Assembly (NCBI GenBank): GCA_002328835.1
Contig: DCWN01000043.1
Location: 62,001 to 126,000, forward strand
Origin: Acidobacteria bacterium UBA2161
GTDB taxonomy: Bacteria > Acidobacteriota > Vicinamibacteria > Vicinamibacterales > UBA823
DNA length: 64,000 nt
Direction of reading: 5' to 3'
In this document: positions 15,736-24,817 of the stretch, piece by piece
Position numbering within the stretch: the first letter of the stretch is position 1
Layout of the letters: each line of letters opens with the position of its first letter
The notes under the pieces: generated by a model
Databases searched by the model: none
What the model was told of the DNA's origin: nothing
What the model saw: only the letters and a program-made list of their open reading frames with translations
Program-made: the position numbers and the translations under genes

Positions 15736-16167
15736 TTGCCGTTGGCGTCTTCCAGTTCAAAGAGTTCGATCGTTCCGACCAGCCGCGTCACCCGCATTTA
15801 CGAGCACCGCGATATCGACGAGATGATCGGGCAGGGTGATGCTGCGCCCGGCATCGATGCGCGGAAGCTGCAGCCGGGCGACACGCTCGTCATGCGAACG
15901 CGCAACACAGCCTACACGCTCCAGTTGGAGAACCCCGCGCGCTGCATGGGTCGGGGAACGAGCGACGGGAAGCACGTCACCGATGAATCCGCGATGTACG
16001 TGCTGGGTTCGACGCTGTCCGGGCGAGGCACGATGGTCAAGCTCGGCTGGGTCCTGCTCGGATTCCGGATGGTGCTGCTCGTTCCCGGGCGCGAACTCTT
16101 GACGACACCGGTGCAGTCGCTGTCGGTGAACGGCCAGCCGCTGGTCGCGGCGCAGGGCACGCACTGA
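15736..16167 (+). CDS. Hypothetical small beta-rich protein
   Basis: I do not recognise this gene. A TTG start at 15736 has AGGAG eight bases upstream; ATG 15821 is an alternative that drops a Ser-rich N-terminus of poorer composition. The 143-residue (or ~115-residue) product contains KLQPGDTLVMRTRNTAYTLQ, a stretch seen in small beta-barrel proteins of unknown function, then VLGSTLSGRGTMVKLGWVLLG and MVLLVPGRELLTTPVQSL. There is no signal peptide or obvious membrane segment. The ~250 bases before it hold no clear gene, although an antisense frame (minus, about 15576-15797) has a Cys-containing reading that I could not support. It precedes the phosphate-uptake pair but is not obviously linked. 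Confidence 0.5.
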   Translation: MPLASSSSKSSIVPTSRVTRIYEHRDIDEMIGQGDAAPGIDARKLQPGDTLVMRTRNTAYTLQLENPARCMGRGTSDGKHVTDESAMYVLGSTLSGRGTMVKLGWVLLGFRMVLLVPGRELLTTPVQSLSVNGQPLVAAQGTH

Positions 16168-16330
16168 CGGCTGATGCCGGCTCGTCGAATGAACGACGCT
16201 GCAGCCACTCGTCCGAGTCGCTCAGGCCTTTCGACCCACCGGATGAAAACCCGACCAGACGTGCGGTGATGCGGAAAGGTCGACGGTGCGGATCGTGCCG
16301 ACGCAGCCTCGACAAGAGGAGGGCCTCTGT

Positions 16331-17008
16331 ATGACGAATGCGCTTGGAAAACTGTTTGGGTGGTCGCCGTTCCGCCTCCTCCAGCAGCACATGGGACAGG
16401 TGACGACCTGCATCGCCAAGATGTGCGAGGCGCTGGAAGCGTTCGAACGAGAGTCCTGGGCGGACGTCGAATCGGCGGCCGAGGAGATCTCGCGGTTGGA
16501 ACATGAGGCCGACAAGATCAAGGACGAGATTCGCGGCAACCTGACCACTCGATTGTTCCTGCCGATCGATCGGGGTCGCGTGTTGGAAATCCTCGCGCTT
16601 CAGGACAGCTTGGCCGACCGCGCCGAAGACGTCGCCGTCCTGCTGACCTTCAAGCGGTTCAAGATCCTGCCAGGTGTCGCCGATCAGTTCCGCGAGTTTC
16701 GGGACCTGAACATCAGGGCGGTCAACCTGGTGGCGGAGATCATCAACCAGCTCGACGAACTGGTCGAAACCGGCTTCGGCGGCACGGCGGCCGACAAGAT
16801 TCGCAAGATGGTGCACGACGTGGCCTACGCGGAGCATGAAGTCGATCTCGTCCAGCGAAAACTCCTGAAGGATCTCTTCGCCAGGGAAGCGGAACTGTCC
16901 GCAGGCGATCTGTATCTCTGGCTGCAGCTGATTCACGAGCTTGCGAGCCTCTCCAACGGCTCCGAGAACCTCGCGAACCGCACGATGATCGTCCTCGAGG
17001 CCAAGTAA
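16331..17008 (+). CDS. DUF47/PhoU-like protein (Pit accessory protein)
   Basis: The start is ATG 16331, preceded by AGAGGAGG; an earlier in-frame start lacks conservation. The 225-residue protein is mostly helical, of the TIGR00153/DUF47 family related to PhoU: LFGWSPFRLLQQHMGQV at the start, SRLEHEADKIKDEIRGNL with the E-x-x-H-E-A-D motif near residue 60, then LQDSLADRAEDVAVLL and a second YAEHEVDLVQRKLL. These acidic motifs match PhoU metal-binding repeats. DUF47 genes usually sit before a Pit-type phosphate permease, and one follows here after 48 bases, so it likely regulates that low-affinity phosphate transporter. Confidence 0.9.
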   Translation: MTNALGKLFGWSPFRLLQQHMGQVTTCIAKMCEALEAFERESWADVESAAEEISRLEHEADKIKDEIRGNLTTRLFLPIDRGRVLEILALQDSLADRAEDVAVLLTFKRFKILPGVADQFREFRDLNIRAVNLVAEIINQLDELVETGFGGTAADKIRKMVHDVAYAEHEVDLVQRKLLKDLFAREAELSAGDLYLWLQLIHELASLSNGSENLANRTMIVLEAK

Positions 17009-17056
17009 GGTCTCTCGCGCGTTCCCAGATCGAAGGCACGGCCCTCCAAGACGTTG

Positions 17057-18547
17057 ATGACCGGCATCGAAGGCGCCTTGATCGCCCTCGTCCTGATCGT
17101 CGGGTTCTACACCGCGTGGAACATCGGGGCGAACGACGTGGCGAACGCGATGGGGACCTCCGTCGGGTCCGGCGCCCTGACGCTGAGGCAAGCCGTGATC
17201 GTGGCCGGCATCTTCGAATTCCTGGGCGCGTTCCTCGTCGGCGCGAACGTGTCCGAGACCGTGCGGAAGAAGATGTTCGACCCGGGGCTGCTGCCGGTTA
17301 TCCACGGCGACCAGGCGGCGGTCATCCTGGCGCTGGGAATGATCGCGGCGCTCCTGGCGACCGGCACCTGGCTGATGTTTGCGTCCTACTTCCACTGGCC
17401 GGTGTCGACGACCCACTCGATCGTCGGTGCGGTGGTCGGGTTCGGCTGCGTCGGCGTGGGGTTCGGGAACGTGGACTGGGCGCAGGTCGGCCTGATCACG
17501 GTCGGCTGGGTCGTCTCGCCGCTCCTGTCAGGCACGATTGCCTACCTGCTCTTCCGGACGATCTTGCGCAGAGTGTTCTTCAAGAACAACCCGGTCGCGG
17601 CCGCCAAGCAGCTAGCGCCCTACCTCGTCTTCCTCGTGTTGATCGTTCTGATCGGCGTGGCGACGTTCAAGGGGCTGAACCCGCTGTGGGCACGCCTGAG
17701 TATCGAGCCGTTCGATCCGCGGATCACGTTGCTGATCGTCGCGGTGGCCGGCCTCGCCGGATTCGGGGGGATGGCCGCGACACGTCGCCTGGTGCGGGAT
17801 GTGCCGGAGGATGGGGTCGGCACAGGCAACCCGGTCCGCTCTGCCGAGCTGTCACGCTCGCTGGACAAGGCGGCCGCGCACTTGCAGCGGGTCCAGGAAG
17901 TAGCCGACGGCCCGATGAACGATCAGGTCGCCATCTTGCTCAAGAACATCGGGGAACTACAGAGTAGCGCCGAGGCACGGTCCATCTATGGCACCGATTC
18001 GACGCAACTGCAGCACGTGGAAAAGATCTTCGTGTTTCTCCAGATCCTCACCGCAAGCTTCGTCGCCTTTGCGCACGGATCGAACGACGTGGCGAACGCC
18101 ATCGGTCCGATGTCGGCGGCCTATCAGGCGGTCGTCACGGGTGAAGTTGCGCTCCAGGCCGCCGTGCCCGGCTGGGCGCTCGCGCTCGGCGGCGCGGGCA
18201 TCGTGGTCGGCCTCGCGACGTGGGGATGGCGGGTCATCGAGACCGTCGGCCGGCGGATCACGGAGCTGACACCGAGCCGTGGATTCTGCGCCGAGTTCGC
18301 CGCAGCCATCACCATTCTGCTCGCCTCAATTCTGCCTCTGGGCCTGCCCGTCTCGACGACCCATACGCTCGTGGGCGCGGTCTTGGGCGTCGGCCTGGCC
18401 AGAGGCATCGGCTCGCTGAACATGCGCGTGATGCGCGACATCGTCGCGAGCTGGGCGATCACGATCCCGGTGGGCGCCGGCCTGTCGATCGCGTTCTATT
18501 TCGGGCTCAAGTTCATGCTGCTGGATTCGGGTTTGGGCGGAGGCTAA
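17057..18547 (+). CDS. pit: Inorganic phosphate transporter, Pit (PHO4) family
   Basis: A 496-residue multi-span permease of the PHO4/PiT family. The duplicated family signature is present in both halves: NIGANDVANAMGTSVGSG near residue 25 and AHGSNDVANAIGPMSAA near residue 338. The halves also share VSTTHSIVGAVVGFG and VSTTHTLVGAVLGVG. A soluble loop of about 100 residues (DVPEDGVGTG through LQHVEKIF) separates them. It carries metal-phosphate with H+ or Na+. A TTG lies one codon before the chosen ATG at 17057. It follows the DUF47 gene closely, forming the standard two-gene phosphate uptake unit. Confidence 0.93.
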   Translation: MTGIEGALIALVLIVGFYTAWNIGANDVANAMGTSVGSGALTLRQAVIVAGIFEFLGAFLVGANVSETVRKKMFDPGLLPVIHGDQAAVILALGMIAALLATGTWLMFASYFHWPVSTTHSIVGAVVGFGCVGVGFGNVDWAQVGLITVGWVVSPLLSGTIAYLLFRTILRRVFFKNNPVAAAKQLAPYLVFLVLIVLIGVATFKGLNPLWARLSIEPFDPRITLLIVAVAGLAGFGGMAATRRLVRDVPEDGVGTGNPVRSAELSRSLDKAAAHLQRVQEVADGPMNDQVAILLKNIGELQSSAEARSIYGTDSTQLQHVEKIFVFLQILTASFVAFAHGSNDVANAIGPMSAAYQAVVTGEVALQAAVPGWALALGGAGIVVGLATWGWRVIETVGRRITELTPSRGFCAEFAAAITILLASILPLGLPVSTTHTLVGAVLGVGLARGIGSLNMRVMRDIVASWAITIPVGAGLSIAFYFGLKFMLLDSGLGGG

Positions 18548-18616
18548 GGAACCGAGTTTCCTGATCCGGTGCCGGCGGGTTACCGTGCGGGTGGCCGATG
18601 CGAAGCGGAGGCGTGA

Positions 18617-19144
18617 TTGACGGTGCGGCTCAAGAAGACCTATAGCTCGCGCGAGGTGGCGGCGCTGACCGGCCTGTCCGCGCGGCAGCTGCAGTGGTGG
18701 GACGCGAAGAAGGTGCTGGCGCCCACCGTGGCGTCGCATCGCACCGCCGCGGGCGGATTCACCGAGCGCCGCTATTCGCCGGTCGAACTCTACGAACTGC
18801 TGGTGCTGGCCGACCTGCGCCGCCGCGGCTTCTCGGTCCACCGGATCCGCGAACTGCTCCGGACGTTGAAACGTCAGTTCGGCGTCCGTCTCTACGACAC
18901 GATTCGAGGCGGTGGAGATGTCACGCTGCTCACCGACGGCCGCGAGATCTACGCGCGGACGTCGAAAGGTGAATTCTTCAACCTGCTGCGTGAGCCTGGC
19001 CAGCCGTTGCTGGTGCTCGGTGAAGGCGAAGGCCTGAAGGAACTCAGCTCGCGCGCCCGCGCGAAGCGGCCGAAGAAGCGCGCCGCGAAGACCAAGACCA
19101 AGACGAAGAAGGCCGCGAAGAAGCCGGCGAAGTCCGCCACCTGA
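18617..19144 (+). CDS. MerR-family regulator with lysine-rich histone H1-like tail
   Basis: The TTG start at 18617 is supported by GGAG six bases upstream. The 175-residue protein opens with a MerR-type winged helix-turn-helix (YSSREVAALTGLSARQLQWWD, then ERRYSPVELYELLVLADLRRRGFSVHRIRELL). This is followed by a ~60-residue region (DVTLLTDGREIYARTSKGEFF, LREPGQPLLVLGEGEGL) that may sense a ligand. The last ~35 residues are almost only Lys, Ala, Arg and Thr, a low-complexity basic tail like histone H1 or AlgP proteins, likely to bind DNA non-specifically. The target is unknown. It follows pit but has its own ribosome-binding site, and it converges with the amidohydrolase gene. Confidence 0.8.
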   Translation: MTVRLKKTYSSREVAALTGLSARQLQWWDAKKVLAPTVASHRTAAGGFTERRYSPVELYELLVLADLRRRGFSVHRIRELLRTLKRQFGVRLYDTIRGGGDVTLLTDGREIYARTSKGEFFNLLREPGQPLLVLGEGEGLKELSSRARAKRPKKRAAKTKTKTKKAAKKPAKSAT

Positions 19145-19157
19145 GGCGCCGGCGTCG

Positions 19158-20867
19158 TCACGCGCCTTTCGGGTGCATCGTCCGCCCGCCGACCACCGTC
19201 CGGGCAACCTCGATCTCCTTGATCGCGTCAGGGTCGACGTCGTGCGGGTCCTGCCGCAGCTCGACGAAGTCGGCGTACTTCCCGACGGCGATCGAGCCTT
19301 TTACGTCTTCTTCGTACGAGGCGTAGGCGCCGTTGACGGTCCCGATCCGCAGCGCCTCGTCCACCGTCACCTTCTGGCTCGGCCCCCAGACCCGCCCCTC
19401 GAAGTCCTTCCGGGTCACCATGCTCTGGATCGCCATCAGCGGCTCGAACGGGCCGGGCACGTAGTCGGACGCGCCCGCGACCGGGATGTCGTAGTCGAGG
19501 AACGACTTGTGCGCGAACATCCACTCCATCTTCTCCTGGCCGTACTCCACCCACTTGTTGCCGTGGTAGTGCGCGTAGGTCCAGAACGGCGTCGGAATCG
19601 AGCCTGACGCCTTGATGCGTGTCAGCAGATCGGGATTGACGAGCGAGCAGTGTTCCAGGCGGTGGCGCCGGTCGGGGTGGGGCCACATCCGGAGCACGCG
19701 CTCGTAGGCGTCGAGGACGTACTCGATCGTCTTGTCGCCGTTCGCGTGGATGCCGATCTGGAAGTCGTGCCGGTGCGCATCCTCGACCGCTTCGTGGATC
19801 TCCTCCGGCGTCATCGTCAGGATGCCGTGGTCATCGGTGCCGACGTAGGGCGTGCTCATGTACATCGTCCGGCCCGAGGCCGAGCCGTCGGCGCCGAACT
19901 TCACCGGGCCGATCCGAACCCACTCGTTGCCGAAGCCGGTATAGAGGCCGCCCGCCTTGGCCGCCTCGAACAGCCCGCCCCGCACCAGCATCGTGATCCG
20001 GCAGCGCAGCTGCCCGTTCTGGAGCGCGTCCTGATAGGCCCTCGCCGAGTCGGAGGAGGTCGACGCGTCGTGCACCGAGGTGAGGCCGGCAGCTGTCATC
20101 AGCTCGGTGATCAGCTCGACGCCCCGCCGCTGGTCGTCCCGTGTGGTTTCCTCTCGAACGCCGACGCCGTTGAAGGCGCCGTTCGCCCGCTCCTCGACCA
20201 GGCCGGTCAATTCGCCGTCTGCACTGTGCTCGAACCGGCCGCCCTGCGGGTCGGGCGTCTCCCGGGTCACGCCGGCCATCTGGAGCGCCTTCGAGTTGTA
20301 CCAGGCGATGTGGCCGCCCCGGTGGCTTACACGCACCGGGTTGTCCGGCGCCGCCTCGTCCAGGTCGAACCGGTTGATCCGGCGGCCGTCAATCACCTTC
20401 GTGTCGTCGTACTTGAAGCCGTCGATCCAGTGCTCCTCGGATGGCATCGTTGCGGCCTTGTCGCGGACCGCGACGACGATTTCCTCGATGCTGCGGAGAT
20501 CGAGGTTCACCTGGACCAGTTCGCGCGATCCGCCCGTCGCCGGATGACAGTGCGCGTCGATGAAGCCGGGCGTCACGGTCATGCCCTCGGCGTCGATGAC
20601 CTCCGTGCCGCTCGAGATCAGGTTCCGGATGTCGGCCGTGCTGCCGACGGCGATGATCGTGCCGTCACGGACGGCGAACGCCTCGGCGCGTGGCTGGGCG
20701 GGGTCCATCGTGTAGACGCGGCCGTTGATGAGGGCCAGGTCGGCCGTCGCGCCCGGCCCGGCGGCCTGCGCCGCGTCCACCGTGCTACCCGGCCGCACAC
20801 CGAGTCCGGCGGCGCCGACCAGCGCCGCGCTCATGCCGAGAAATTCACCGCGGGTATATGTCGCCAT
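19158..20867 (-). CDS. Exported metal-dependent amidohydrolase (YtcJ-like, amidohydrolase family 3)
   Basis: A 569-residue protein with an N-terminal export signal (FLGMSAALVGAAGLGV) and then the beta-sandwich start of amidohydrolases (LALINGRVYTMDPAQPRAEAFAVRDG). The first metal-binding motif is GFIDAHCHPATGG. Later parts of the YtcJ-like subgroup are visible: GVDHDAST-like region LTSVHDASTS, QIGIHANGDKTIEYVLDAYE and RHRLEHCSL (metal His residues), and VAGASDYVPGPFEPL. These enzymes hydrolyse amides or related bonds of unknown substrates. AGGAGA precedes the ATG. It stands alone on the minus strand, converging with the MerR gene. Confidence 0.88.
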   Translation of the reverse strand: MATYTRGEFLGMSAALVGAAGLGVRPGSTVDAAQAAGPGATADLALINGRVYTMDPAQPRAEAFAVRDGTIIAVGSTADIRNLISSGTEVIDAEGMTVTPGFIDAHCHPATGGSRELVQVNLDLRSIEEIVVAVRDKAATMPSEEHWIDGFKYDDTKVIDGRRINRFDLDEAAPDNPVRVSHRGGHIAWYNSKALQMAGVTRETPDPQGGRFEHSADGELTGLVEERANGAFNGVGVREETTRDDQRRGVELITELMTAAGLTSVHDASTSSDSARAYQDALQNGQLRCRITMLVRGGLFEAAKAGGLYTGFGNEWVRIGPVKFGADGSASGRTMYMSTPYVGTDDHGILTMTPEEIHEAVEDAHRHDFQIGIHANGDKTIEYVLDAYERVLRMWPHPDRRHRLEHCSLVNPDLLTRIKASGSIPTPFWTYAHYHGNKWVEYGQEKMEWMFAHKSFLDYDIPVAGASDYVPGPFEPLMAIQSMVTRKDFEGRVWGPSQKVTVDEALRIGTVNGAYASYEEDVKGSIAVGKYADFVELRQDPHDVDPDAIKEIEVARTVVGGRTMHPKGA

Positions 20868-21014
20868 GACGTGTCTCCTGCTCGTGGCTGCTTTCTAGAC
20901 CTTCCGTCGACGCAATGCAAGGTACGGCGGAAGGTCGGCCTGCCGTATGACGATGGTCATACTTCACGGAGGCAGGAGGCAGAAGGAGGCCGAAATGGAG
21001 GCGGCGGCAGTTGT

Positions 21015-22139
21015 CTAGGAGATCTTGCCGCGCGCCGCGACCGGCAGCGTGTCGACGACGGTCGATCCCTCGACGAGCCGAACCGCGTCGACCAGGTTCG
21101 ACACGACGCACGAGTGATTCGGCAGCACCCGGACCCGGTCGCCCGGCTCCAGCCGTGTGGCACCGGTCTGGACCTCGACCACCCCGTGCTCTTCGGAGAG
21201 CCTGGCGATGAGCAGGCTGTCGTCAGGCGCCAGGGCGTCGAGCCCGGCGAAGACGGCACCATAGCCTTTCGGCCTGACCATGCCTCGGCCGGTATCCGAC
21301 GTCAGCGTCTTGCTGCCGCAATCGAGGACGATACGGTTGTCCGCCGGCTTGCTGACGACCGTGGCCATCACCGACAGCGCGCAATCCTCGAGCGACGCCG
21401 AACCGATCGCCACCTGGCTGCGGTCGTAGTAGACGTAGTTGCCGGGCCTGAGCTCGGTGATGTCCGGCTCGGTCGCGCTCAGCATCGCCGTCGCCGTGGA
21501 GCCGACGCTGATCTCGTCGACCGCGACACCCGCCCGACGGGCCTCAGCCGCCAGGGTCCTCAACAGTTCCGCCTCGTCCTTCGCCACGGCCGCGAGCTCG
21601 GCGGCGGAGGTCACGTCGCAGCTCTGACCGGCATGGCTCAGCAGACCGCGCAGGCGAAGCCCGGGCAGGGCGGCGACCTGCGTCAGGAACGGCACGGCCG
21701 TGGCCAGCGCGGGGTCGATGCCGCAGCGGTGGTAGCCAACGTCCACCTTGACGAGAACATCGAGCTGCTTGCCGGCGGCGAGCATCGCCTCGGACCACTC
21801 GGTGGCGACCGCCGCGTGATCGACGACGATCGAGATCTGCGCGCGCTCCATGAGCGCCAGCAGCCGGTCACTATTCGACGGGTTGATCGGGTAGGGCAGC
21901 CGGATGTCCGTGAATCCGGCGTCAGCGAAGACCTCAGCCTCGCCGATCTTGGCGCAGGCGATGCCCGACGCGCCCGCGTCGACCTGCCACTTCGCGACCC
22001 GCGGGCTCTTGTGGGTCTTCGTGTGCGGCCTGAGCGTCATTCCGCCTCGCGTGGCGGCGGTCTGCATCCGTTCGATGTTCGCCGTGAGTCGCCGCCGGTC
22101 GATCAGGACCTGGGGCGTCGGAAGGTCGGTGATCTGCAT
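21015..22139 (-). CDS. D-threonine aldolase/D-serine dehydratase-like PLP enzyme (alanine racemase fold)
   Basis: The true start is ATG 22139; upstream in-frame codons are non-conserved and would cross the divergent gene. The 374-residue product has an alanine-racemase-type barrel with the PLP Lys41 in LRPHTKTHKSPRVAKWQ. Later come VKVDVGYHRCGI, GLLSHAGQSCDV, ISVGSTATAMLS and the C-terminal metal-binding His/Cys in LPNHSCVVSNLVDAVRL. This pattern matches the D-threonine aldolase/D-serine dehydratase (DSD1-like) family. It splits D-threonine to glycine and acetaldehyde or deaminates D-serine. A TATCCT box six bases before the ATG suggests a leaderless transcript. The exact substrate is open. 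Confidence 0.88.
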   Translation of the reverse strand: MQITDLPTPQVLIDRRRLTANIERMQTAATRGGMTLRPHTKTHKSPRVAKWQVDAGASGIACAKIGEAEVFADAGFTDIRLPYPINPSNSDRLLALMERAQISIVVDHAAVATEWSEAMLAAGKQLDVLVKVDVGYHRCGIDPALATAVPFLTQVAALPGLRLRGLLSHAGQSCDVTSAAELAAVAKDEAELLRTLAAEARRAGVAVDEISVGSTATAMLSATEPDITELRPGNYVYYDRSQVAIGSASLEDCALSVMATVVSKPADNRIVLDCGSKTLTSDTGRGMVRPKGYGAVFAGLDALAPDDSLLIARLSEEHGVVEVQTGATRLEPGDRVRVLPNHSCVVSNLVDAVRLVEGSTVVDTLPVAARGKIS

Positions 22140-22176
22140 CCGGCAAGGATACCGAACCGTGCGATACCATGCCCGT

Positions 22177-22755
22177 GTGAAGAACGTCTGCGTCTTCTGC
22201 GGTTCGAGTGCCGGGAGCGATCCCGCGTTTCGCGCGGCGGCGTGCGAGATGGGCGAGGCCTTGGTTCGCCGCGGCATCGGCCTCGTCTACGGCGGCGCGC
22301 GCATCGGCATGATGGGTGCCATCGCCGACCGCGTGCTGGAACTCGAGGGCGAGGTTATTGGCGTCATCCCCCGGGCACTGGCCGAGAAGGAGGTCGCGCA
22401 CGCCGGCCTCAGCGAGCTTCATATCGTCGGTTCGATGCACGAGCGGAAGGCGCTACTGACCGATCGATCCGACGCGTTCATCGCGATGCCGGGCGGCTAC
22501 GGCACGCTCGACGAACTCTGCGAGGCGTTGACCTGGGGACAGCTGGGCATCCACGCCAAGCCGGTGGGGCTGCTGAGCACGGCAGGCTACTTCGACCGGC
22601 TGCTCGCGTTCCTGGACCACGCACGCAGCGAGGGCTTCCTGCAGCCGGAGCACCGCGCGATGGTCACGGTGAGCGCCGACCCGGACGAGCTGCTGAACGG
22701 CCTTTCGGCATACACGCCGCCCGGCGTCGAGAAGCTGATCGGCCTGGAAGGTTGA
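22177..22755 (+). CDS. LOG-family nucleotide 5'-monophosphate phosphoribohydrolase (TIGR00730)
   Basis: The gene starts at GTG 22177, divergent from the aldolase gene with only 37 bases between the start codons; TACCAT stands six bases before it with no ribosome-binding site. The 192-residue protein shows the Rossmann-like LOG signature: NVCVFCGSSAGSDP, RGIGLVYGGARIGMMGAIAD, SMHERKALLTDRSDAFI and the active-site MPGGYGTLDELCEALTW. LOG proteins cleave the ribose 5-phosphate from purine nucleotides (in plants, cytokinin activation). In bacteria the role is less clear, probably nucleotide salvage or cleanup. Confidence 0.9.
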   Translation: MKNVCVFCGSSAGSDPAFRAAACEMGEALVRRGIGLVYGGARIGMMGAIADRVLELEGEVIGVIPRALAEKEVAHAGLSELHIVGSMHERKALLTDRSDAFIAMPGGYGTLDELCEALTWGQLGIHAKPVGLLSTAGYFDRLLAFLDHARSEGFLQPEHRAMVTVSADPDELLNGLSAYTPPGVEKLIGLEG

Positions 22756-22778
22756 ACGCGTACGCCCAGGTGGTTCGG

Positions 22779-22962
22779 GCGCGTGGCTGGGTGTTGCGGT
22801 GGTCGAGCCCTTCTTAGGGAGGCGGCCGCCGGGGTCTTCTGACGCCGGGACGGACCCCGTGAATGCCGAACTGGTCTATCAATGGCTCACACCCCGGAGA
22901 GACCCCGCCTTGCCTGTTCGACGGCCGACGACGGGATCGACGGCGCAATGCCCAGCCGCGCG
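22779..22962. repeat. Family B inverted-repeat element, copy 1
   Basis: Between the convergent LOG and aldehyde dehydrogenase genes. The ends are inverted: GGCTGGGTGTTGCG at about 22785 pairs with CGCAATGCCCAGCC at about 22944, then GTCGAGCCC with GGGATCGAC. Internal landmarks shared with the other copies are CTTCTTAGGGAGGCGGCCGC (22810-22829), GGCTCACACC (22884-22893) and TGTTCGACGG. Length is about 184 bases. Two G-U-type pairs replace Watson-Crick pairs in the outer stem of this copy. Confidence 0.75.
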
Positions 22963-22978
22963 TCGGGAGAAGACGCCG

Positions 22979-24562
22979 CTAGTAGATCCGCACCCGGCTC
23001 TGTTCCCGCAGGAACTGCTGGACGTAGTAGGGCCCGCCGGCGCCGCGGCCCGACGAGCCGCTGGCCTTCCAGCCGCCGAACGGGTTGATGCCGGGCCACG
23101 CGCCGGTCGTGGCGCCGGCTTGCCGGTTGGCGTACACGACGCCGGCCTCGATGCCGTCGAAGAACCTGGCGATCTCGTCGTCGTCCTCGGTGAAGATCCC
23201 CGCGGTCAGTCCGTACTCCGTGTCGTTCGCCAGCGCCATCGCCTGATCGAACGAGCCGACCTCGCCCACGACGGTGATCGGCACGAACAGCTCGTCGACG
23301 AATAGCCGGTGGTCGTTCGGCAGGCCGTCGATCACGGTGGGTTCGAGGAAGTAGCCGTGCCGGAACGGTTCCTCCGTCATCCGGCGCCCGCCCGTGAGGA
23401 TCCGCCCGCCATCGCGCTTGGCCTCCTCGATCGCCTGCTCGTAGATCTTGACGGCCGCCTCGTTGATGACCGGGCCCATCCAGACGTCGCGCTCGAGCGG
23501 ATTGCCCACCTTGATCTGCTTCGTCTTCTCGACGAGCTGCTCGACGAACCGGTCGCGGACCTCGGAGGCGACGTACACCCTCGAGCATGCCGAGCACTTC
23601 TGCCCCTGGGCGCCGAAGGCTGAGCGCCAGACGCCCTCGCTGGCCCGGTCGAGATCGGCCGACGGCATGACGATCGCCGGATTCTTGCCGCCCATTTCGG
23701 TGATCACCGGCCGCGGCGCCGGCCGGGCGCCGTTCACCCGGAAGAGCATCATGCCGACTTCCTTCGAGCCGGTGAACACGATCCCATCGATGCCGGGGTT
23801 TTCGGCGATCTCCTGGCCGACCGTGGAGCCCGGGCCGGTCACGACGTTGAAGACGCCGGACGGCACACCGGCCTCGGCAATGATGTCGTAGAGCCGCACG
23901 CCGAGCCGCGGCGTGTCGGTGGCCGGCTTGAGCACGACGGTGTTGCCCGCGACCAGCGCGCCGCCCGCCGGCCCGGCGGCCAACGCCATCGGGAAGTTGA
24001 ACGGCGAGATGACGGCCCAGACGCCGTGCGGCCGCATCACCGACGTGTTCTCCTCGCTGTCACTCAGCTTGTCCATCGTCTGGCTGAAGCCGTCGTGCGC
24101 CTCCAGCTGATCGCAGTAGTAGGTCATGAAGTCGGCGGCCTCCTCGATGTCGCCGACGCATTCCAGCCTGTTCTTGCCGGTCTCGTAGCCCATCCACGCC
24201 GCCAGCTCCCAGCGGTGCGTCCGGATGCCGTCGCCGATCTTCCGGACAATGGCGACGCGCTCGGTCCACGGGCGCGCGCTCCAGGCCGGGGCAGCCGCGC
24301 GAGCGGCGCGGACGGCGTCGCGCACATGGTCGGCCGTGCCCGTCTGGAACCGCGCCAGGACGGTCCGCGTGTCGATCGGGCTCAAGTCGTCGAACTGCTC
24401 GGCCGACTCGATCGCCTCGCCGTCGATGTACATCGGATACGTCTTGCCGAGTTGCGGCTTGATCTGTTCGATCGCGTCATCGATGCCCCGATGGAGCGTC
24501 TCCATCTGATCCGCACTCATCGTGGCGTAGGTGATCTTCATTTCTGGCTTCGGATCGGTCAT
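22979..24562 (-). CDS. Aldehyde dehydrogenase, L-glutamate gamma-semialdehyde (P5C) dehydrogenase type
   Basis: The start is taken at ATG 24562, with GGGAG eight bases upstream; a GTG five codons earlier is possible. The 527-residue protein is a full aldehyde dehydrogenase: NAD-binding SPFNFPMALAAGPAGGALVAGN, VLKPATDTPRLG, FTGSKEVG, catalytic Glu289 in EMGGKNP and catalytic Cys323 in GQKCSACSR, then the closing EIARFFDGIEAGVVYANRQ and NPFGGWKASGSSG. The spacing and the FNFPMAL/KCSACSR signatures match 1-pyrroline-5-carboxylate dehydrogenases, which oxidise glutamate semialdehyde to glutamate in proline and arginine catabolism. No proline dehydrogenase is adjacent, so the substrate is inferred. 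Confidence 0.88.
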   Translation of the reverse strand: MTDPKPEMKITYATMSADQMETLHRGIDDAIEQIKPQLGKTYPMYIDGEAIESAEQFDDLSPIDTRTVLARFQTGTADHVRDAVRAARAAAPAWSARPWTERVAIVRKIGDGIRTHRWELAAWMGYETGKNRLECVGDIEEAADFMTYYCDQLEAHDGFSQTMDKLSDSEENTSVMRPHGVWAVISPFNFPMALAAGPAGGALVAGNTVVLKPATDTPRLGVRLYDIIAEAGVPSGVFNVVTGPGSTVGQEIAENPGIDGIVFTGSKEVGMMLFRVNGARPAPRPVITEMGGKNPAIVMPSADLDRASEGVWRSAFGAQGQKCSACSRVYVASEVRDRFVEQLVEKTKQIKVGNPLERDVWMGPVINEAAVKIYEQAIEEAKRDGGRILTGGRRMTEEPFRHGYFLEPTVIDGLPNDHRLFVDELFVPITVVGEVGSFDQAMALANDTEYGLTAGIFTEDDDEIARFFDGIEAGVVYANRQAGATTGAWPGINPFGGWKASGSSGRGAGGPYYVQQFLREQSRVRIY

Positions 24563-24767
24563 CGTCGGGGCTCCCACCGGTCCCGTGTCTCGAGCAGTGC
24601 GGAGACAGGCGTCAGGAGAGAGAATCCTCGGGCGGCGTCTGTTCTCCAGCCTTCCCTGTCCCGTTCACCACTCGCGGCCGGTGACTCGCGGCGAGCCACC
24701 GTGGCCTGGCATTGTAGCGCGATCGTCTGCCGCCCGAGGGGCCGCGCCACGCGCGGCGGCTCCGATA

Positions 24768-24773
24768 TATAAT
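24768..24773 (+). promoter_or_regulatory. TATAAT box upstream of the small membrane-protein gene
   Basis: A perfect TATAAT lies 44 bases before ATG 24818. No convincing -35 is seen at 16-18 bases. GAGGAGG serves as ribosome-binding site further down. It may drive this gene and, through the repeat region, sdhCAB. Confidence 0.45.
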
Positions 24774-24817
24774 GCTCCGTTCGTTCGCGTCCTTCGGCGC
24801 CTTCCGAGGAGGAATCC

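Noticed and set aside
15548..15797. Minus-strand small gene in the gap before 15736
   Set aside because: Short overlapping frames exist, one with several Cys, but none has a convincing start site or conserved-looking sequence.
19650..22817. 1055-codon plus-strand frame opposite the amidohydrolase and aldolase genes
   Set aside because: It is antisense to two well-recognised enzymes and runs in another phase through the LOG gene; composition is shadow-like.
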